From positions 62,001-126,000 of the forward strand of contig NZ_VNKO01000005.1 of assembly GCF_008033445.1 (NCBI RefSeq): a stretch of 64,000 bases of DNA. The letters are read 5' to 3'. Below, in pieces: positions 35,151 to 45,764 of the stretch. A program made the translations under genes and the position numbers. Positions within the stretch are counted from its first letter, which is position 1. The number at the start of each line of letters is the position of its first letter. Under the pieces are notes generated by a model. The model searched no databases. It saw nothing but the letters and a program-made list of their open reading frames with translations, and was not told the origin of the DNA. This DNA comes from Vulcaniibacterium gelatinicum (lineage in GTDB: Bacteria > Pseudomonadota > Gammaproteobacteria > Xanthomonadales > Xanthomonadaceae).

Positions 35151-36869
35151 TCATTCGCTGACGCGATCGCGGCCGGCGCGCTTGGCCCGGTACAGGGCCT
35201 GGTCGGCGCGGGCGATGGCGGCGGCGAGGGCCGGCTCGTCCTCACCGGCGACGGCGACACCGATGCTGACCGTGAGCACGCCGTCCGGCGCGTCGGCATG
35301 CAGGATCGAGGCGCCGCGCACGGCCTGGCGGATGCGTTCGGCGACGCTGTGCGCCTGTGCGAGGTCGTCGTCGGGCAGCAGCACGGTGTACTCCTCGCCG
35401 CCGACCCGGGCCAGCACGTCGCCGCTGTCGCGCAGCGCGCTGCGGATCGCGCCGGTGACGCGGCGCAGCGCGACGTCGCCCTCGGGATGGCCGTAACGGT
35501 CGTTGTAGGCCTTGAAGCGGTCAATGTCTATCGCGAGCACCGCGACCGGACGGGAGCGCGGCGCGGGATTGCCTTCCAGTGCCCGCACCGCGTCCTCGAA
35601 GCCGCGCCGGTTGAGCGCGCCGGTGAGCGGGTCGGTGCGGCTGAGGTGGTCGAGCTTGGCCACCGCGCGACGCAGGTCGTCGGTGCGCTCGCGGATCTCC
35701 CGCTCGCGCTCGCTGACCACACGCTCGAGCGACTCGCGCAGGCGGCTCTGCTCCTGCAGGCTCAGCCGCACCTCGCGGTAGGCGGCGATCGCGCGCTCGC
35801 CGAGGCGGTTGAGCGCATCGGTCAGGGGCACCAGCTCGCGCGGCACGCCCGCGGCTTCGATCGGGTCGTGGTCCTCGTCGAGGGCGAACCGCTCCATCCG
35901 TTCGAGCAGCGCGTTCATGCTCGCGCCGAGCCGCCGCAACTGCCACCAGGCCGCGGCGAGCACGCTGCCCAGGAGCAGTACGCCGATGCCGACGGTCGTC
36001 AGCACCTGTGCCCGCGCCTCGGCGTCGAGGGTGCGCTTGGGCACGAACACCAGCAGCCGCCAGCCGCTCTGCAACGGCACCGCCACGGCGTAGGCGTCGC
36101 CGCCACCGGCGAGCACGTCGCGCAGCAGGGCGGCTCCATCGCCGTCGCGCGGCCGCGGCGGCAGCGCCGCCAGCGCCCGGTCCTGGACGCGCGTGCCGAG
36201 CCGGTCCAGCGGCCGATACGGCAGCCCGCGGGTCACGTGCACCACGGTGTCGTTGCGGTCCAGCAGCAGCACCTCGTAGCCGCGCTCATGCAGCCAACGG
36301 GTGTGCACCCCGGCGAAATCGGCCACCGCGATGGAGCCTTCCACCACCCCGTCGAACCGGCCCTGCGCCCACAGCGGCGCAGACACCCCGACCAGCGGAT
36401 CGTTGCCGAGCACCCGGCCGCGGAAGGCGTCCAACACGTAGGCCTGCCCCGTGCGCGCCGGCACCTGGAAATAGGCGCGGTCGGCGACCGTGCGCCGCGG
36501 CGGTCCGACCGGCACCGAGGTCCGCACCGTGCCGTCGGCGTCGGTCACCAGCATGGTGCTGAAGGCCGGATAGAACCGCTTGATGCGGGCCAGGTCCGCG
36601 CGCCACAGCGCGACGTCGGCGGTGTTGCCCTCCTCGCTGCGGCGCGTGGCGATCAACTGCACCGCGGCGAGGTGGTCGCGCAGGAACTGTTCGACGTCGC
36701 CGGCCGAGGATTCGCCCACCGAAACCAGACGCATCGCGGTCTGCTCGCGGCGGATCCGGTCTTCCTGCCACAGCACCCATGCCGCCAGCGCGACCACTGG
36801 CAACACCACTGCCAGCACCAGCAGCCAGGCAAAATCCTTCCGCAGCGACCAATCGGTCCGACTCGGCAC
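35151..36869 (-). CDS. membrane diguanylate cyclase with extracellular CACHE-type sensor
   Basis: A 572-residue protein: membrane segment about 13-34, a periplasmic dCACHE-like domain (about 40-285, with DRAYFQVPARTGQAYV), second membrane segment about 292-312, a HAMP-like linker, a coiled coil and a GGDEF domain (about 400-572). The active-site motif is GGEEY (490-494), a permitted GG(D/E)E(F/Y) variant, so cyclic-di-GMP synthesis is likely. The usual RxxD inhibitory site is disturbed: RDSGDVLARVGGEEY has one extra residue. It lies between pgk and a shortened DUF3999 gene (72-base gap), with which it may be co-transcribed. Confidence 0.93.
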   Translation of the reverse strand: MPSRTDWSLRKDFAWLLVLAVVLPVVALAAWVLWQEDRIRREQTAMRLVSVGESSAGDVEQFLRDHLAAVQLIATRRSEEGNTADVALWRADLARIKRFYPAFSTMLVTDADGTVRTSVPVGPPRRTVADRAYFQVPARTGQAYVLDAFRGRVLGNDPLVGVSAPLWAQGRFDGVVEGSIAVADFAGVHTRWLHERGYEVLLLDRNDTVVHVTRGLPYRPLDRLGTRVQDRALAALPPRPRDGDGAALLRDVLAGGGDAYAVAVPLQSGWRLLVFVPKRTLDAEARAQVLTTVGIGVLLLGSVLAAAWWQLRRLGASMNALLERMERFALDEDHDPIEAAGVPRELVPLTDALNRLGERAIAAYREVRLSLQEQSRLRESLERVVSEREREIRERTDDLRRAVAKLDHLSRTDPLTGALNRRGFEDAVRALEGNPAPRSRPVAVLAIDIDRFKAYNDRYGHPEGDVALRRVTGAIRSALRDSGDVLARVGGEEYTVLLPDDDLAQAHSVAERIRQAVRGASILHADAPDGVLTVSIGVAVAGEDEPALAAAIARADQALYRAKRAGRDRVSE

Positions 36870-36941
36870 TCCGTCCCCCGTTCACCGTGGTCCCGGCCGG
36901 CCATCCTTGCGCCAGGTCCACCGTGCAAGCCAGTGCCGACG

Positions 36942-37793
36942 CTAGCGATGCCGGCGCCGACGTACCAGTACAACGGCGACCAGCGTCGCGAGCAGGACAC
37001 TGCCGAGCAGCCACGGCCAGATCCGCGGCGGCGGCGGGGCGGCGGGAGGCGGGGCAGGCTCGAACGGCGCCAGCAGGCGCGGGCCGAACGCCGCCAGCGG
37101 CGCGCTGGCTGCAGCGACGGCCGGCGGCAGGGCCGCATGCCGCGCCACGGGATGTCCGGCGGCAAGCAGATAGGGCGGCGGGCCGTCGGCACGCACGATG
37201 AACCGCGGCGCCCGCCAGGCCAGCGTCAGGCCCGGCGCCGGCACCAGCGCGCGGCCGCTGCGTACGCGCCATTCGCGCGCGGTGACCGGCGCATCCAGGC
37301 GCACCGTCACGGGTTCGTCGCGGTTCCCGGTCGTCTCCACGCGCGCGGCCACGGTCCAGTCCGCCGTGTCCTCGCGGTACAGCACGAGCACCCGCTCCAC
37401 CCGCGCGGTCGGGGCGAAACGAAGCCGCACCGCCTCGACCGCCAGCGGCGCCGGCAGCCGGTAGGTGTAGTCCATCACGCCGGCATCGCCCGCCGCGCCC
37501 TCGGCCGGGCTGCTGCTGGCCATGCGCAGCGGCCACCAGCCGGCAGGCGTATTCGAACCAGGCACCTGGCGCATCGGCAGGGGCCGGCCCTGGGCGTCGA
37601 ACACCTGCAGGTCGCCGAAGGCCGGATCCTGCAGCAAGCGCAGCGCCTCCTCGCCCGGCTCGACCGCGAACAGCGGCGGCGTGCCCTCCAGGCGCAGGTG
37701 CCAGCGTGCGGCGTAGTCGTTGGGCGCGGCCGCGTGGAGGCCGCTGTTCCAGGCGAACAGCAGCGCCAGGCCGATGCCTTGCCACGGGCGCAT
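36942..37793 (-). CDS. short DUF3999 paralogue with internal deletion
   Basis: A 283-residue membrane protein with a signal peptide (about 1-22), periplasmic region and C-terminal membrane anchor (about 258-277). Its first about 75 residues (NDYAARWHLRLEG..., DLQVFDAQGRPLPMRQV) and last about 180 residues (ADWTVAARVETTGN..., PPYLLAAGHP) align by eye with the two ends of the full-length DUF3999 protein at 46520-47875, while about 170 central residues are missing. Preceded by ATG with no strong Shine-Dalgarno. Upstream of the diguanylate cyclase on the same strand, suggesting a link to that sensor. Function unknown. Confidence 0.75.
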   Translation of the reverse strand: MRPWQGIGLALLFAWNSGLHAAAPNDYAARWHLRLEGTPPLFAVEPGEEALRLLQDPAFGDLQVFDAQGRPLPMRQVPGSNTPAGWWPLRMASSSPAEGAAGDAGVMDYTYRLPAPLAVEAVRLRFAPTARVERVLVLYREDTADWTVAARVETTGNRDEPVTVRLDAPVTAREWRVRSGRALVPAPGLTLAWRAPRFIVRADGPPPYLLAAGHPVARHAALPPAVAAASAPLAAFGPRLLAPFEPAPPPAAPPPPRIWPWLLGSVLLATLVAVVLVRRRRHR

Positions 37794-37865
37794 GTCCCGA
37801 TCCTCCGGACGAGGGTGCCGGCCCTAGCGTGCCACAGACCGGTCCACCGCCGCGCCCGCCAAACG

Positions 37866-37894
37866 CCGAAGCCCCGCGCGGAGCGGGGCTTCGG
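37866..37894 (-). terminator. gap terminator
   Basis: Perfect 12-base-pair stem CCGAAGCCCCGC/GCGGGGCTTCGG with a 5-base loop, 24 bases past the gap stop; the minus-strand tail is CGTTTGG, a weak U tract. Confidence 0.65.
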
Positions 37895-37918
37895 TCATGA
37901 CGCGATGCGCGGGACGGC

Positions 37919-39801
<1,883 letters not shown>

Positions 39802-39824
<23 letters not shown>

Positions 39825-40377
39825 GCGCCTCCGCGGGCGGCACGCCGAGGCGCTCGCGCACCACCGGCTCCAGGCCTTTCAGCCCCGCCGCGCGGCCGAA
39901 CGCGAGCGCCTGTTCCGGCGTCATCCCGCCGTGGCGCTGCATCGCCAGCGCCAGCAGCGCGCCGACCCGGTTGCCGGAGGCGCAATGCACCAGCACGGCG
40001 CCGTCGCTGCCCTGCAGTGCGGCCCACAGGGCGTCGGCCTGGGCGGGGGTGATGTCGGCCGCGCCGGCCACCGGCAGGTTCACGTAGCGCAGGCCGGCCG
40101 CCGCGACTTCGGCGGCCTCGTCGCGCCCGCCCATTTCCGCCTGCGGACGCAGGTTGATCACCGTGCGCACGCCGCGCGCGGCCAGCGCCGGCCAGGCTGC
40201 TGCGTCCGGCTGGCCGCCGGTCAGCAGACCGGGCTGCGGCTCGCGGAACGCGGCGAGCGGATCGGCCTGCGTGGCGGCCGGCGCGTGGCCGGCGGGCGGT
40301 TCGGCGCGGAGCGGCAGGACGGGCAGCAGCAGGGCGAAGGCGAATGCGCAGAGCAGGGAAAGGATGCGATGGGTCAT
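39802..40377 (-). CDS. secreted tyrosine/dual-specificity phosphatase-like protein (DUF442 type)
   Basis: A 191-residue protein with a signal peptide (about 1-25) and a phosphatase core holding the HCASGNR P-loop (catalytic Cys132, Arg137) after the LLTGGQPDAAAW...GVRTVINLRP entry typical of DUF442 (beta-lactamase hydrolase-like) and related dual-specificity phosphatases. ATG 40377 chosen because it starts the signal peptide. Substrate unknown; the DUF442 type is often linked to sulfur oxidation genes, and the next gene rightwards belongs to such a module, but there is no overlap to prove a link. Confidence 0.82.
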
Positions 40378-40465
40378 CGGGATCTCCGGCCGTCGAGGCG
40401 GACAGGCAGCGGGCACGGGCACATCATCGCGCAACGATGCGCCGCCGGCGTGTCCGGCGCCCCAT

Positions 40466-40945
40466 TCATGCACCGGCCTCGAAGCTCCGGTCGCCCAGCA
40501 GCACGCGGCCGTGGACGTCCTTGACCGTGACGTCCACCTCGATCCCTTCGCGCACGCTCTGGGTGACGATGCAGAACTGCTCGAACTGGGCCAGGATGCG
40601 CTCGAGCTGGCGGTGCGCCTCGCCGCCCTCGGCCAGGGTGAGCTCCACCGATGCCTTCGGGATGCGCCAGCGCCCTTCGGCGTTGCGCATCGGCACCGCC
40701 ACGATCTCGGCGTGCAGCGTGCCCGGCGTGTTGTGGTACTTGCGCAGCGCGAACAGCAGGCTGGCCGAGAGGCAGTTGGCGAGCGCAGCGAGCAGCAGCC
40801 GGGCCGGATTCGGCCCCAGGCCGTGGCCCAGCGGCGGCGGCTCGTCGGTCAGCAGCGGCGCCAGGCCGGTGTCGTGGAAGCGGACGCGGAAGGCGTAGTC
40901 GCCTTCCTGCTCCAGGCTCACTCGGATCGGTTCTTCCATGCTCAT
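40466..40945 (-). CDS. OsmC-family thiol peroxidase-like protein
   Basis: A 159-residue OsmC/Ohr-fold protein. Two redox cysteines are present, C58 (AALANCLSASL) and C125 (FEQFCIVTQSV), as needed for peroxide or persulfide reduction. The central helix and strand blocks match the YhfA/OsmC branch. Its ATG is 35 bases after the RND permease stop, so it ends the four-gene unit DUF2892-adaptor-permease-OsmC. Inferred to protect against organic hydroperoxides or reactive sulfur species. Confidence 0.9.
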   Translation of the reverse strand: MSMEEPIRVSLEQEGDYAFRVRFHDTGLAPLLTDEPPPLGHGLGPNPARLLLAALANCLSASLLFALRKYHNTPGTLHAEIVAVPMRNAEGRWRIPKASVELTLAEGGEAHRQLERILAQFEQFCIVTQSVREGIEVDVTVKDVHGRVLLGDRSFEAGA

Positions 40946-40980
40946 CGTGGTCGCTACGGTCGGGGAAGGGGGTGCGGCGT

Positions 40981-43900
40981 TCAGGCCGCGCGCGCGGCCT
41001 GGCGCCTGAGCAGGCCGTAGTACAGCAGCGGGATCACCACCAGCGTCAGCAGCGTGCTGACGAGGATGCCGAAGATCAGCGACACCGCCAGGCCGTTGAA
41101 GATCGGGTCGTCGAGGATGAAGAACGCCCCCATCATCGCCGCCAGCGCGGTCAGCGCGATCGGCTTGGCGCGCACCGCGCAGGCCTCGATCACCGCGTCC
41201 TCGGCGCTGCGGCCTTCGGCCACCGCCTGGTTGATGAAGTCCACCAGCAGGATCGAGTTGCGCACGATGATGCCGGCCAGCGCGATCATGCCGATCATCG
41301 AGGTGGCGGTGAACTGCGCGCCCAGCAGCGCGTGGCCCGGCATCACGCCGATCACGGTGAGCGGGATCGGCGCCATGATCACCAGCGGCACGAGATAGCT
41401 GCGGAACTGCGCCACCACCAGCAGGTAGATCAGCACCATGCCGGCCGCATAGGCCAGCCCCATGTCGCGGAAGGTCTCGTAGGTGATCTGCCACTCGCCG
41501 TCCCACTTCACCGCGAATCCGCTGGTGTCCTGCGGCTGGGCGATGAACCTCTGCGCGATGCGCTGCCCGTCGACTGCGTGCTCGCGCAACTGGCCGACCA
41601 GATCGGCCATGCCGTACAGCGGGCTGTCGTGCGCGCCGGCCTCGTCGCCCGTCACGTACACCACCGGCAGCAGGTCCTTGTGGTGGATCGCGCCGTCCCA
41701 TGCGGCCTTGCGCACCTCCACCAGCTCCGACAGCGGCACCAGTTGGCCCTGGCCGCCGCGCACGCGCAGCGCGAGCAGGCGCTCGGGCGTGGCCTGCTCG
41801 GACGCCGGCAGGCGCAGGCGCACCGGGCGCGGATACTTCGACGCCGCGTCCTGCAGGTACGTCGCGTCCATGCCGGACACCGCCGCCGCGAGCGCGTCGG
41901 CGATCGCCGCCTGCGGCACGCCCAGGCGCGCAGCGCGCTCGCGGTCCACCACCAGCACCTCGCGCGGGGCGTCGGCTTCGACGCTGGTGTCCACGTCCAC
42001 GATGCCCTCGGTGGCGAGGAAGCGCTGCTCCAGCGCCTTCGCCACCTGCCGGCTGCGCGCGTAGTCCGGGCCGTACACCTCGGCCACCAGCGGCGCCAGC
42101 ACCGGCGGACCGGGCGGCACTTCCACCACCTTGACCGACGCGCCGTGGCGGCGGCCGATCTCGGCGAGCGCGGGGCGCAGCGCGCGCGCGATCTCGTGGC
42201 TCTGGCGGTCGCGCTCGTGCTTGTCCACCAGGTTGACCTGCAGGTCGCCGACGTTCGGCCCGCTGCGCAGGAAGTACTGCCGCACCAGGCCGTTGAAGTT
42301 GATCGGCGCGGCGGTGCCGGCGTAGCCCTGGTAGTCGAGCACCTCCGGCACCGCGTCCACCGCGGCGGCGAGCTCGCGCAGCAGCGCGTCGGTGTCCTCG
42401 AGCGTGCGGCCCTCGGGCAGGTCCACCACCACCTGGAACTCCGACTTGTTGTCGAACGGCAGCATCTTCAGCACCACCCAGCCGAAGACCGCGAACGAGG
42501 CGGCCAGCGCCACCAGCCCGGCCATGCCGGCGAACAGCCAGCGCCGCCGGCGCGCGCCGCGCTCGCGCTCGAGGAACGGCCGCATCACGCGCTCGAACAG
42601 GCGGTGCAGCCAGCCGGCCTGGCGCTGCTCGTGCTCCGCCGCATGCGCGCCGCCATGGCGCGACAGCAGCTTCAGCGACAGCCACGGGGTGACGATCAGC
42701 GCGATCGCCAGCGAGATCAGCATGCCGGCCGAGGCGTTGATCGGGATCGGCCGCATGTACGGACCCATCAGCCCGGACACGAACGCCATCGGCATCAGCG
42801 CCGCGATCACGGTGAAGGTGGCGAGGATGGTCGGGCCGCCGACCTCGTCCACCGCCAGCGGGATCGCCTCGCGCAGCGACTTGCCGCCCGCGCTCATGTG
42901 GCGGTGGATGTTCTCCACCACCACGATCGCATCGTCCACCAGGATGCCGATCGAGAAGATCAGCGCGAACAGCGAGACGCGGTTGAGGGTGAAGCCCATC
43001 GCCCACGACGCGAACAGGGTGAGCGCGAGCGTCAGGATCACCGCGCTGCCGACCACGATCGCCTCGCGCCAGCCGAGCGCGAACAGCACCAGCAGCACCA
43101 CCGAGCCGGTGGCGAACACCAGCTTCTGGATCAGCTTCTGCGCCTTGTCGGTGGCGGTCAGGCCGTAGTCGCGCGTCACCGTGACGTGCACGCCCTCGGG
43201 GATCAGCTCGCCTTCGAGCTGCGCCAGCCGCTGGCGCACCGCGCCGGTGATGTCGGCGGCGTTGCTGCCCGGCTTCTTGGCGATGGCGATGGTCACCGCC
43301 GGGGCCGTGCCGGCCTTCGGGCCCTCGCGGCCGGCCGGCGTGCCGTGCCAGGCATAGCGCGCGGGCACGTCGCCGGCGGCGCGCACCTCGGCCACGTCGG
43401 ACAGGCGCAGCGGCTTGCCGCCGGCCAGGCCGATCACCAGGTCGCGCACCAAGGCCTCGTCGGTGAGGAAAGTGCCGGCGGTGACCGGCGTCGCGCCGGC
43501 GGGGCCGACGCGTTCGCCCAGATGCCGCACCGCGTTCGCCGCGCGCAGCGACTGCACCAGGTCGTCCACGGCCAGGCCATAGGCGGCCAGCCGCGCCGGG
43601 TCGAGCGTCACCGCGACCACGCGGTCGGGCGCGCCGATGGTGTAGACGTCGCGAGTGCCGGGGATGCGCTTGAGTTCGGTCTCCAGCGTGTGCGCGATCT
43701 CGGCGAGTTCGGTGGCGCTGCGCCACGGCGCGCCCTGGCGCGCCGACGGTGCGTCGTCGTCGGTCCACAACGTCAGGCTCATCACCGGCACGTCGTCGAT
43801 GCCCTTCGGCTTGATCAGCGGCTGGCCGACGCCGACGCCGGGCGGCATCCAGTCCAGGTTGGAGAAGACCTGGTTGTACAGGCGCACGATCGCCGGCTGG

Positions 43901-44238
43901 CGCTCGACGCCGACTTCGTATTCGACGGTGAGCACCGCCATGCCCGGGCGGCTGACCGAATAGACGTGCTTGACGCCCTCGATCTCCGCCAGCTTCTGCT
44001 CCAGCGGCGTGCTGACCAGCTGCTCGACGTCGCGCGCGCCCGCGCCGGGGAACGGCACGAACACGTTGGCCATGGTGACGTCGATCTGCGGCTCCTCCTC
44101 GCGCGGGGTGATCAGCACCGCGACCAGGCCGAGCAGCAGGCCCATCAGCGCCAGGATCGGCGTCAGCGGATTGGCCTGGAACGCGGCGGCGAGGCGGCCG
44201 GACAGGCCCAGCCGGCTGCGCGTCGTCGTGTCAGTCAT
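40981..44238 (-). CDS. RND efflux permease in the sulfur module
   Basis: A 1085-residue inner-membrane RND pump. Blocks: TPREEEPQIDV near the start, FSIGILVDDAIVVVENIHRH (proton relay Asp pair, fourth membrane segment) and AGIIVRNSILLVDFINQA (eleventh-segment region). Compared with the permease at 25400-28525 it is longer and clearly a different subgroup. Translation is coupled to the adaptor gene (8-base overlap). The context (DUF2892, OsmC, divergent rhodanese and persulfide-sensor-type ArsR) suggests export of a thiol- or sulfur-related toxic compound; substrate unproven. Confidence 0.93.
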   Translation of the reverse strand: MTDTTTRSRLGLSGRLAAAFQANPLTPILALMGLLLGLVAVLITPREEEPQIDVTMANVFVPFPGAGARDVEQLVSTPLEQKLAEIEGVKHVYSVSRPGMAVLTVEYEVGVERQPAIVRLYNQVFSNLDWMPPGVGVGQPLIKPKGIDDVPVMSLTLWTDDDAPSARQGAPWRSATELAEIAHTLETELKRIPGTRDVYTIGAPDRVVAVTLDPARLAAYGLAVDDLVQSLRAANAVRHLGERVGPAGATPVTAGTFLTDEALVRDLVIGLAGGKPLRLSDVAEVRAAGDVPARYAWHGTPAGREGPKAGTAPAVTIAIAKKPGSNAADITGAVRQRLAQLEGELIPEGVHVTVTRDYGLTATDKAQKLIQKLVFATGSVVLLVLFALGWREAIVVGSAVILTLALTLFASWAMGFTLNRVSLFALIFSIGILVDDAIVVVENIHRHMSAGGKSLREAIPLAVDEVGGPTILATFTVIAALMPMAFVSGLMGPYMRPIPINASAGMLISLAIALIVTPWLSLKLLSRHGGAHAAEHEQRQAGWLHRLFERVMRPFLERERGARRRRWLFAGMAGLVALAASFAVFGWVVLKMLPFDNKSEFQVVVDLPEGRTLEDTDALLRELAAAVDAVPEVLDYQGYAGTAAPINFNGLVRQYFLRSGPNVGDLQVNLVDKHERDRQSHEIARALRPALAEIGRRHGASVKVVEVPPGPPVLAPLVAEVYGPDYARSRQVAKALEQRFLATEGIVDVDTSVEADAPREVLVVDRERAARLGVPQAAIADALAAAVSGMDATYLQDAASKYPRPVRLRLPASEQATPERLLALRVRGGQGQLVPLSELVEVRKAAWDGAIHHKDLLPVVYVTGDEAGAHDSPLYGMADLVGQLREHAVDGQRIAQRFIAQPQDTSGFAVKWDGEWQITYETFRDMGLAYAAGMVLIYLLVVAQFRSYLVPLVIMAPIPLTVIGVMPGHALLGAQFTATSMIGMIALAGIIVRNSILLVDFINQAVAEGRSAEDAVIEACAVRAKPIALTALAAMMGAFFILDDPIFNGLAVSLIFGILVSTLLTLVVIPLLYYGLLRRQAARAA

Positions 44239-45307
44239 CGCCCGCCTCCGCGTTGCGCTGCGCGACCAGCGCCTGCACCGCGGCGACCGGATCGCGCGCG
44301 ATGCGCTCGCCCGGCTTCAGCCCCGACAGCACCTCGACCCGGTCGCCGAACGTGCGGCCGGGGCGCACCTGGCGCAGCGCGATGCGGCGCCCGGCCACGA
44401 CGTACACGCCGCTGACCTCGCCGCGCTGCACCAGCGCCGTGCGCGGAATCGCCAGGATCGGTGCGCCGGCGCCGGCGATCGGGAACACCACCTTGGCGGT
44501 GCTGCCGGGACGCGGCGCGTCGTCCAGCGCCGGCAGCAGCACCCGCACGCCGACGCTGTGCGTGGCCGGGTCCGCGGCCGGGAACACGATCGTCTGCGCC
44601 GCGTCCACGCGGCGGCCGTCGGCGAGCACGATCGCGGCGCGGCCCGCCTTGCGGATCACCGCGGCGTCCGACTGCGGCACCTGCACCTCGATCCGCAGCG
44701 CGCCCGGCGCGTGCACGGCGAGCAGCGGCTGGCCCGGCGCGACCGCCTCGCCCGGCTCGACGTGACGCGCATGTACCACGCCATCCAGCGGCGCGCGCAC
44801 CACGGTGTAGGCGGCCTGCTGCCCGGCCTGGGCGAGCTGCGCGCGGGCGGCGTCGCGCGCGGCCACCGCGGCATCGCGCGCGGCGCGCGCCTGGTCGAGC
44901 TGGGCGCCCGAGACGTAGCGGCTTTCGGCCAGCGCTGCGTAGCGGCGGTAGTTGGTCTCGGCCTCGGCCGCGGCGGCCTCGGCGGCACGCAGCTGGGCGC
45001 GCGCGGTGTCCACGCCGGCCTGCTGCTCGACCGCGGTCAGGCGCAGCAGCACCGCACCCGCGCGGACACGGTCGCCCACGTCCACGGTCACTTCGGTGAC
45101 GCGGCCGGCGGTCTGCGCGGCCAGGTCGGCCTGGCGCACCGCCTCGACCACGCCATCCCAGGCGCGGCCGCCGCCGTCCGCCGCGGTGCCGACCACGATC
45201 GTCTCCAGCGCGGGCGCCTCCCGTGCCGGCGTCTGCGGCGGCGTCCCGCCGCAGGCGGCCAGCGCCAGCGGCAGCAGGGCGGCGGCGAGCAAGCGCATCG
45301 GCTTCAT
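44231..45307 (-). CDS. RND periplasmic adaptor lipoprotein in the sulfur module
   Basis: A 358-residue membrane fusion protein with lipobox LALAAC (Cys19), a lipoyl-like half (TVDVGDRVRAGAVLLRL), a helical hairpin rich in Ala/Glu (about 90-150), the second half (TVVRAPLDGVVHARHVEPGE) and a C-terminal barrel. It starts 16 bases after the DUF2892 stop and overlaps the permease by 8 bases. Only one MFP is present and no outer-membrane factor is adjacent. Confidence 0.93.
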   Translation of the reverse strand: MKPMRLLAAALLPLALAACGGTPPQTPAREAPALETIVVGTAADGGGRAWDGVVEAVRQADLAAQTAGRVTEVTVDVGDRVRAGAVLLRLTAVEQQAGVDTARAQLRAAEAAAAEAETNYRRYAALAESRYVSGAQLDQARAARDAAVAARDAARAQLAQAGQQAAYTVVRAPLDGVVHARHVEPGEAVAPGQPLLAVHAPGALRIEVQVPQSDAAVIRKAGRAAIVLADGRRVDAAQTIVFPAADPATHSVGVRVLLPALDDAPRPGSTAKVVFPIAGAGAPILAIPRTALVQRGEVSGVYVVAGRRIALRQVRPGRTFGDRVEVLSGLKPGERIARDPVAAVQALVAQRNAEAGDD

Positions 45308-45323
45308 CGTGTCGCCACCGCCG

Positions 45324-45539
45324 TCACTTGAACTGGCAGCCGGCCGGCTGGCCGCGGCCGACGCCGAGACGGCGCAGGACCATCGCCGCCGGGCAGAACC
45401 CGGTGAACGCCGACTGCAGCAGGTTCAGGCCGACGAACGCGGTCAGCAGCCACCACCACGGCGAAACCAGCTGGGTCAGCGCCAGGCTGACCAGCACCAT
45501 CACACCGGCAAACGCCATCACGGCACGCTCGAGACTCAT
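45324..45539 (-). CDS. DUF2892 (YgaP-type) inner-membrane protein
   Basis: A 71-residue protein with two membrane segments (about 7-23 and 27-45) and a conserved GFCPAAMVLRRLG motif with a cysteine. In E. coli YgaP this domain is fused to a rhodanese and regulated by the ArsR-type YgaV; here the rhodanese is a separate divergent gene. GAGGAG 7 bases upstream fixes the ATG. First gene of the unit leading to the RND pump and OsmC. Confidence 0.9.
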   Translation of the reverse strand: MSLERAVMAFAGVMVLVSLALTQLVSPWWWLLTAFVGLNLLQSAFTGFCPAAMVLRRLGVGRGQPAGCQFK

Positions 45540-45680
45540 GGCGGAACTCCTCGCAGGGATGTGGATGCGGCCTGCCGTGCCCGGGATGCGGACGGTCGTC
45601 GTCCGTCGTCCCGGGTGCGCCGCATCCGACCGCGCGCCCGGGCACTGCCCCGATGCTGCCTCCCCCCTCCGGTCGGGGTG

Positions 45681-45694
45681 TTGACCCGGGTCAA
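45681..45694. promoter_or_regulatory. FNR/CRP-type palindrome
   Basis: TTGACCCGGGTCAA, a perfect 14-base palindrome of the TTGAC-N4-GTCAA form bound by FNR/ANR/DNR/FixK-like regulators. Centre near -54 of the predicted rhodanese transcript; it could also activate a promoter of the DUF2892 unit closer to that gene. Confidence 0.5.
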
Positions 45695-45706
45695 GGAGCG
45701 CCGGCA

Positions 45707-45735
45707 TTGCCAATAGATTAGTTATTGCTTATATT
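45707..45735 (+). promoter_or_regulatory. rhodanese-arsR promoter
   Basis: TTGCCA (45707-45712), 17-base spacer, TATATT (45730-45735): both hexamers match five of six consensus bases, spacing ideal. Predicted start near 45742, leader about 23 bases with GAGGAG before the rhodanese ATG. Confidence 0.65.
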
Positions 45736-45743
45736 AGTGTCAA
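45715..45743 (-). promoter_or_regulatory. divergent promoter toward DUF2892-RND-OsmC
   Basis: On the minus strand a perfect TTGACA (45738-45743), 17-base spacer, TAATCT (45715-45720). It overlaps almost exactly the opposite promoter, so one bound repressor could silence both. Confidence 0.5.
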
Positions 45744-45750
45744 CTGATAT
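45731..45750. promoter_or_regulatory. inverted repeat, candidate ArsR-family operator
   Basis: ATATTAGT-GTCA-ACTGATAT: 8-base arms, one mismatch, over the -10 and start of the rhodanese-arsR promoter and the -35 of the divergent one. AT-rich dyads of this kind are typical operators of SqrR/BigR-type repressors. Extremely AT-rich against the surrounding sequence. Confidence 0.5.
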
Positions 45751-45764
45751 TTGAGGAGCCGTTC

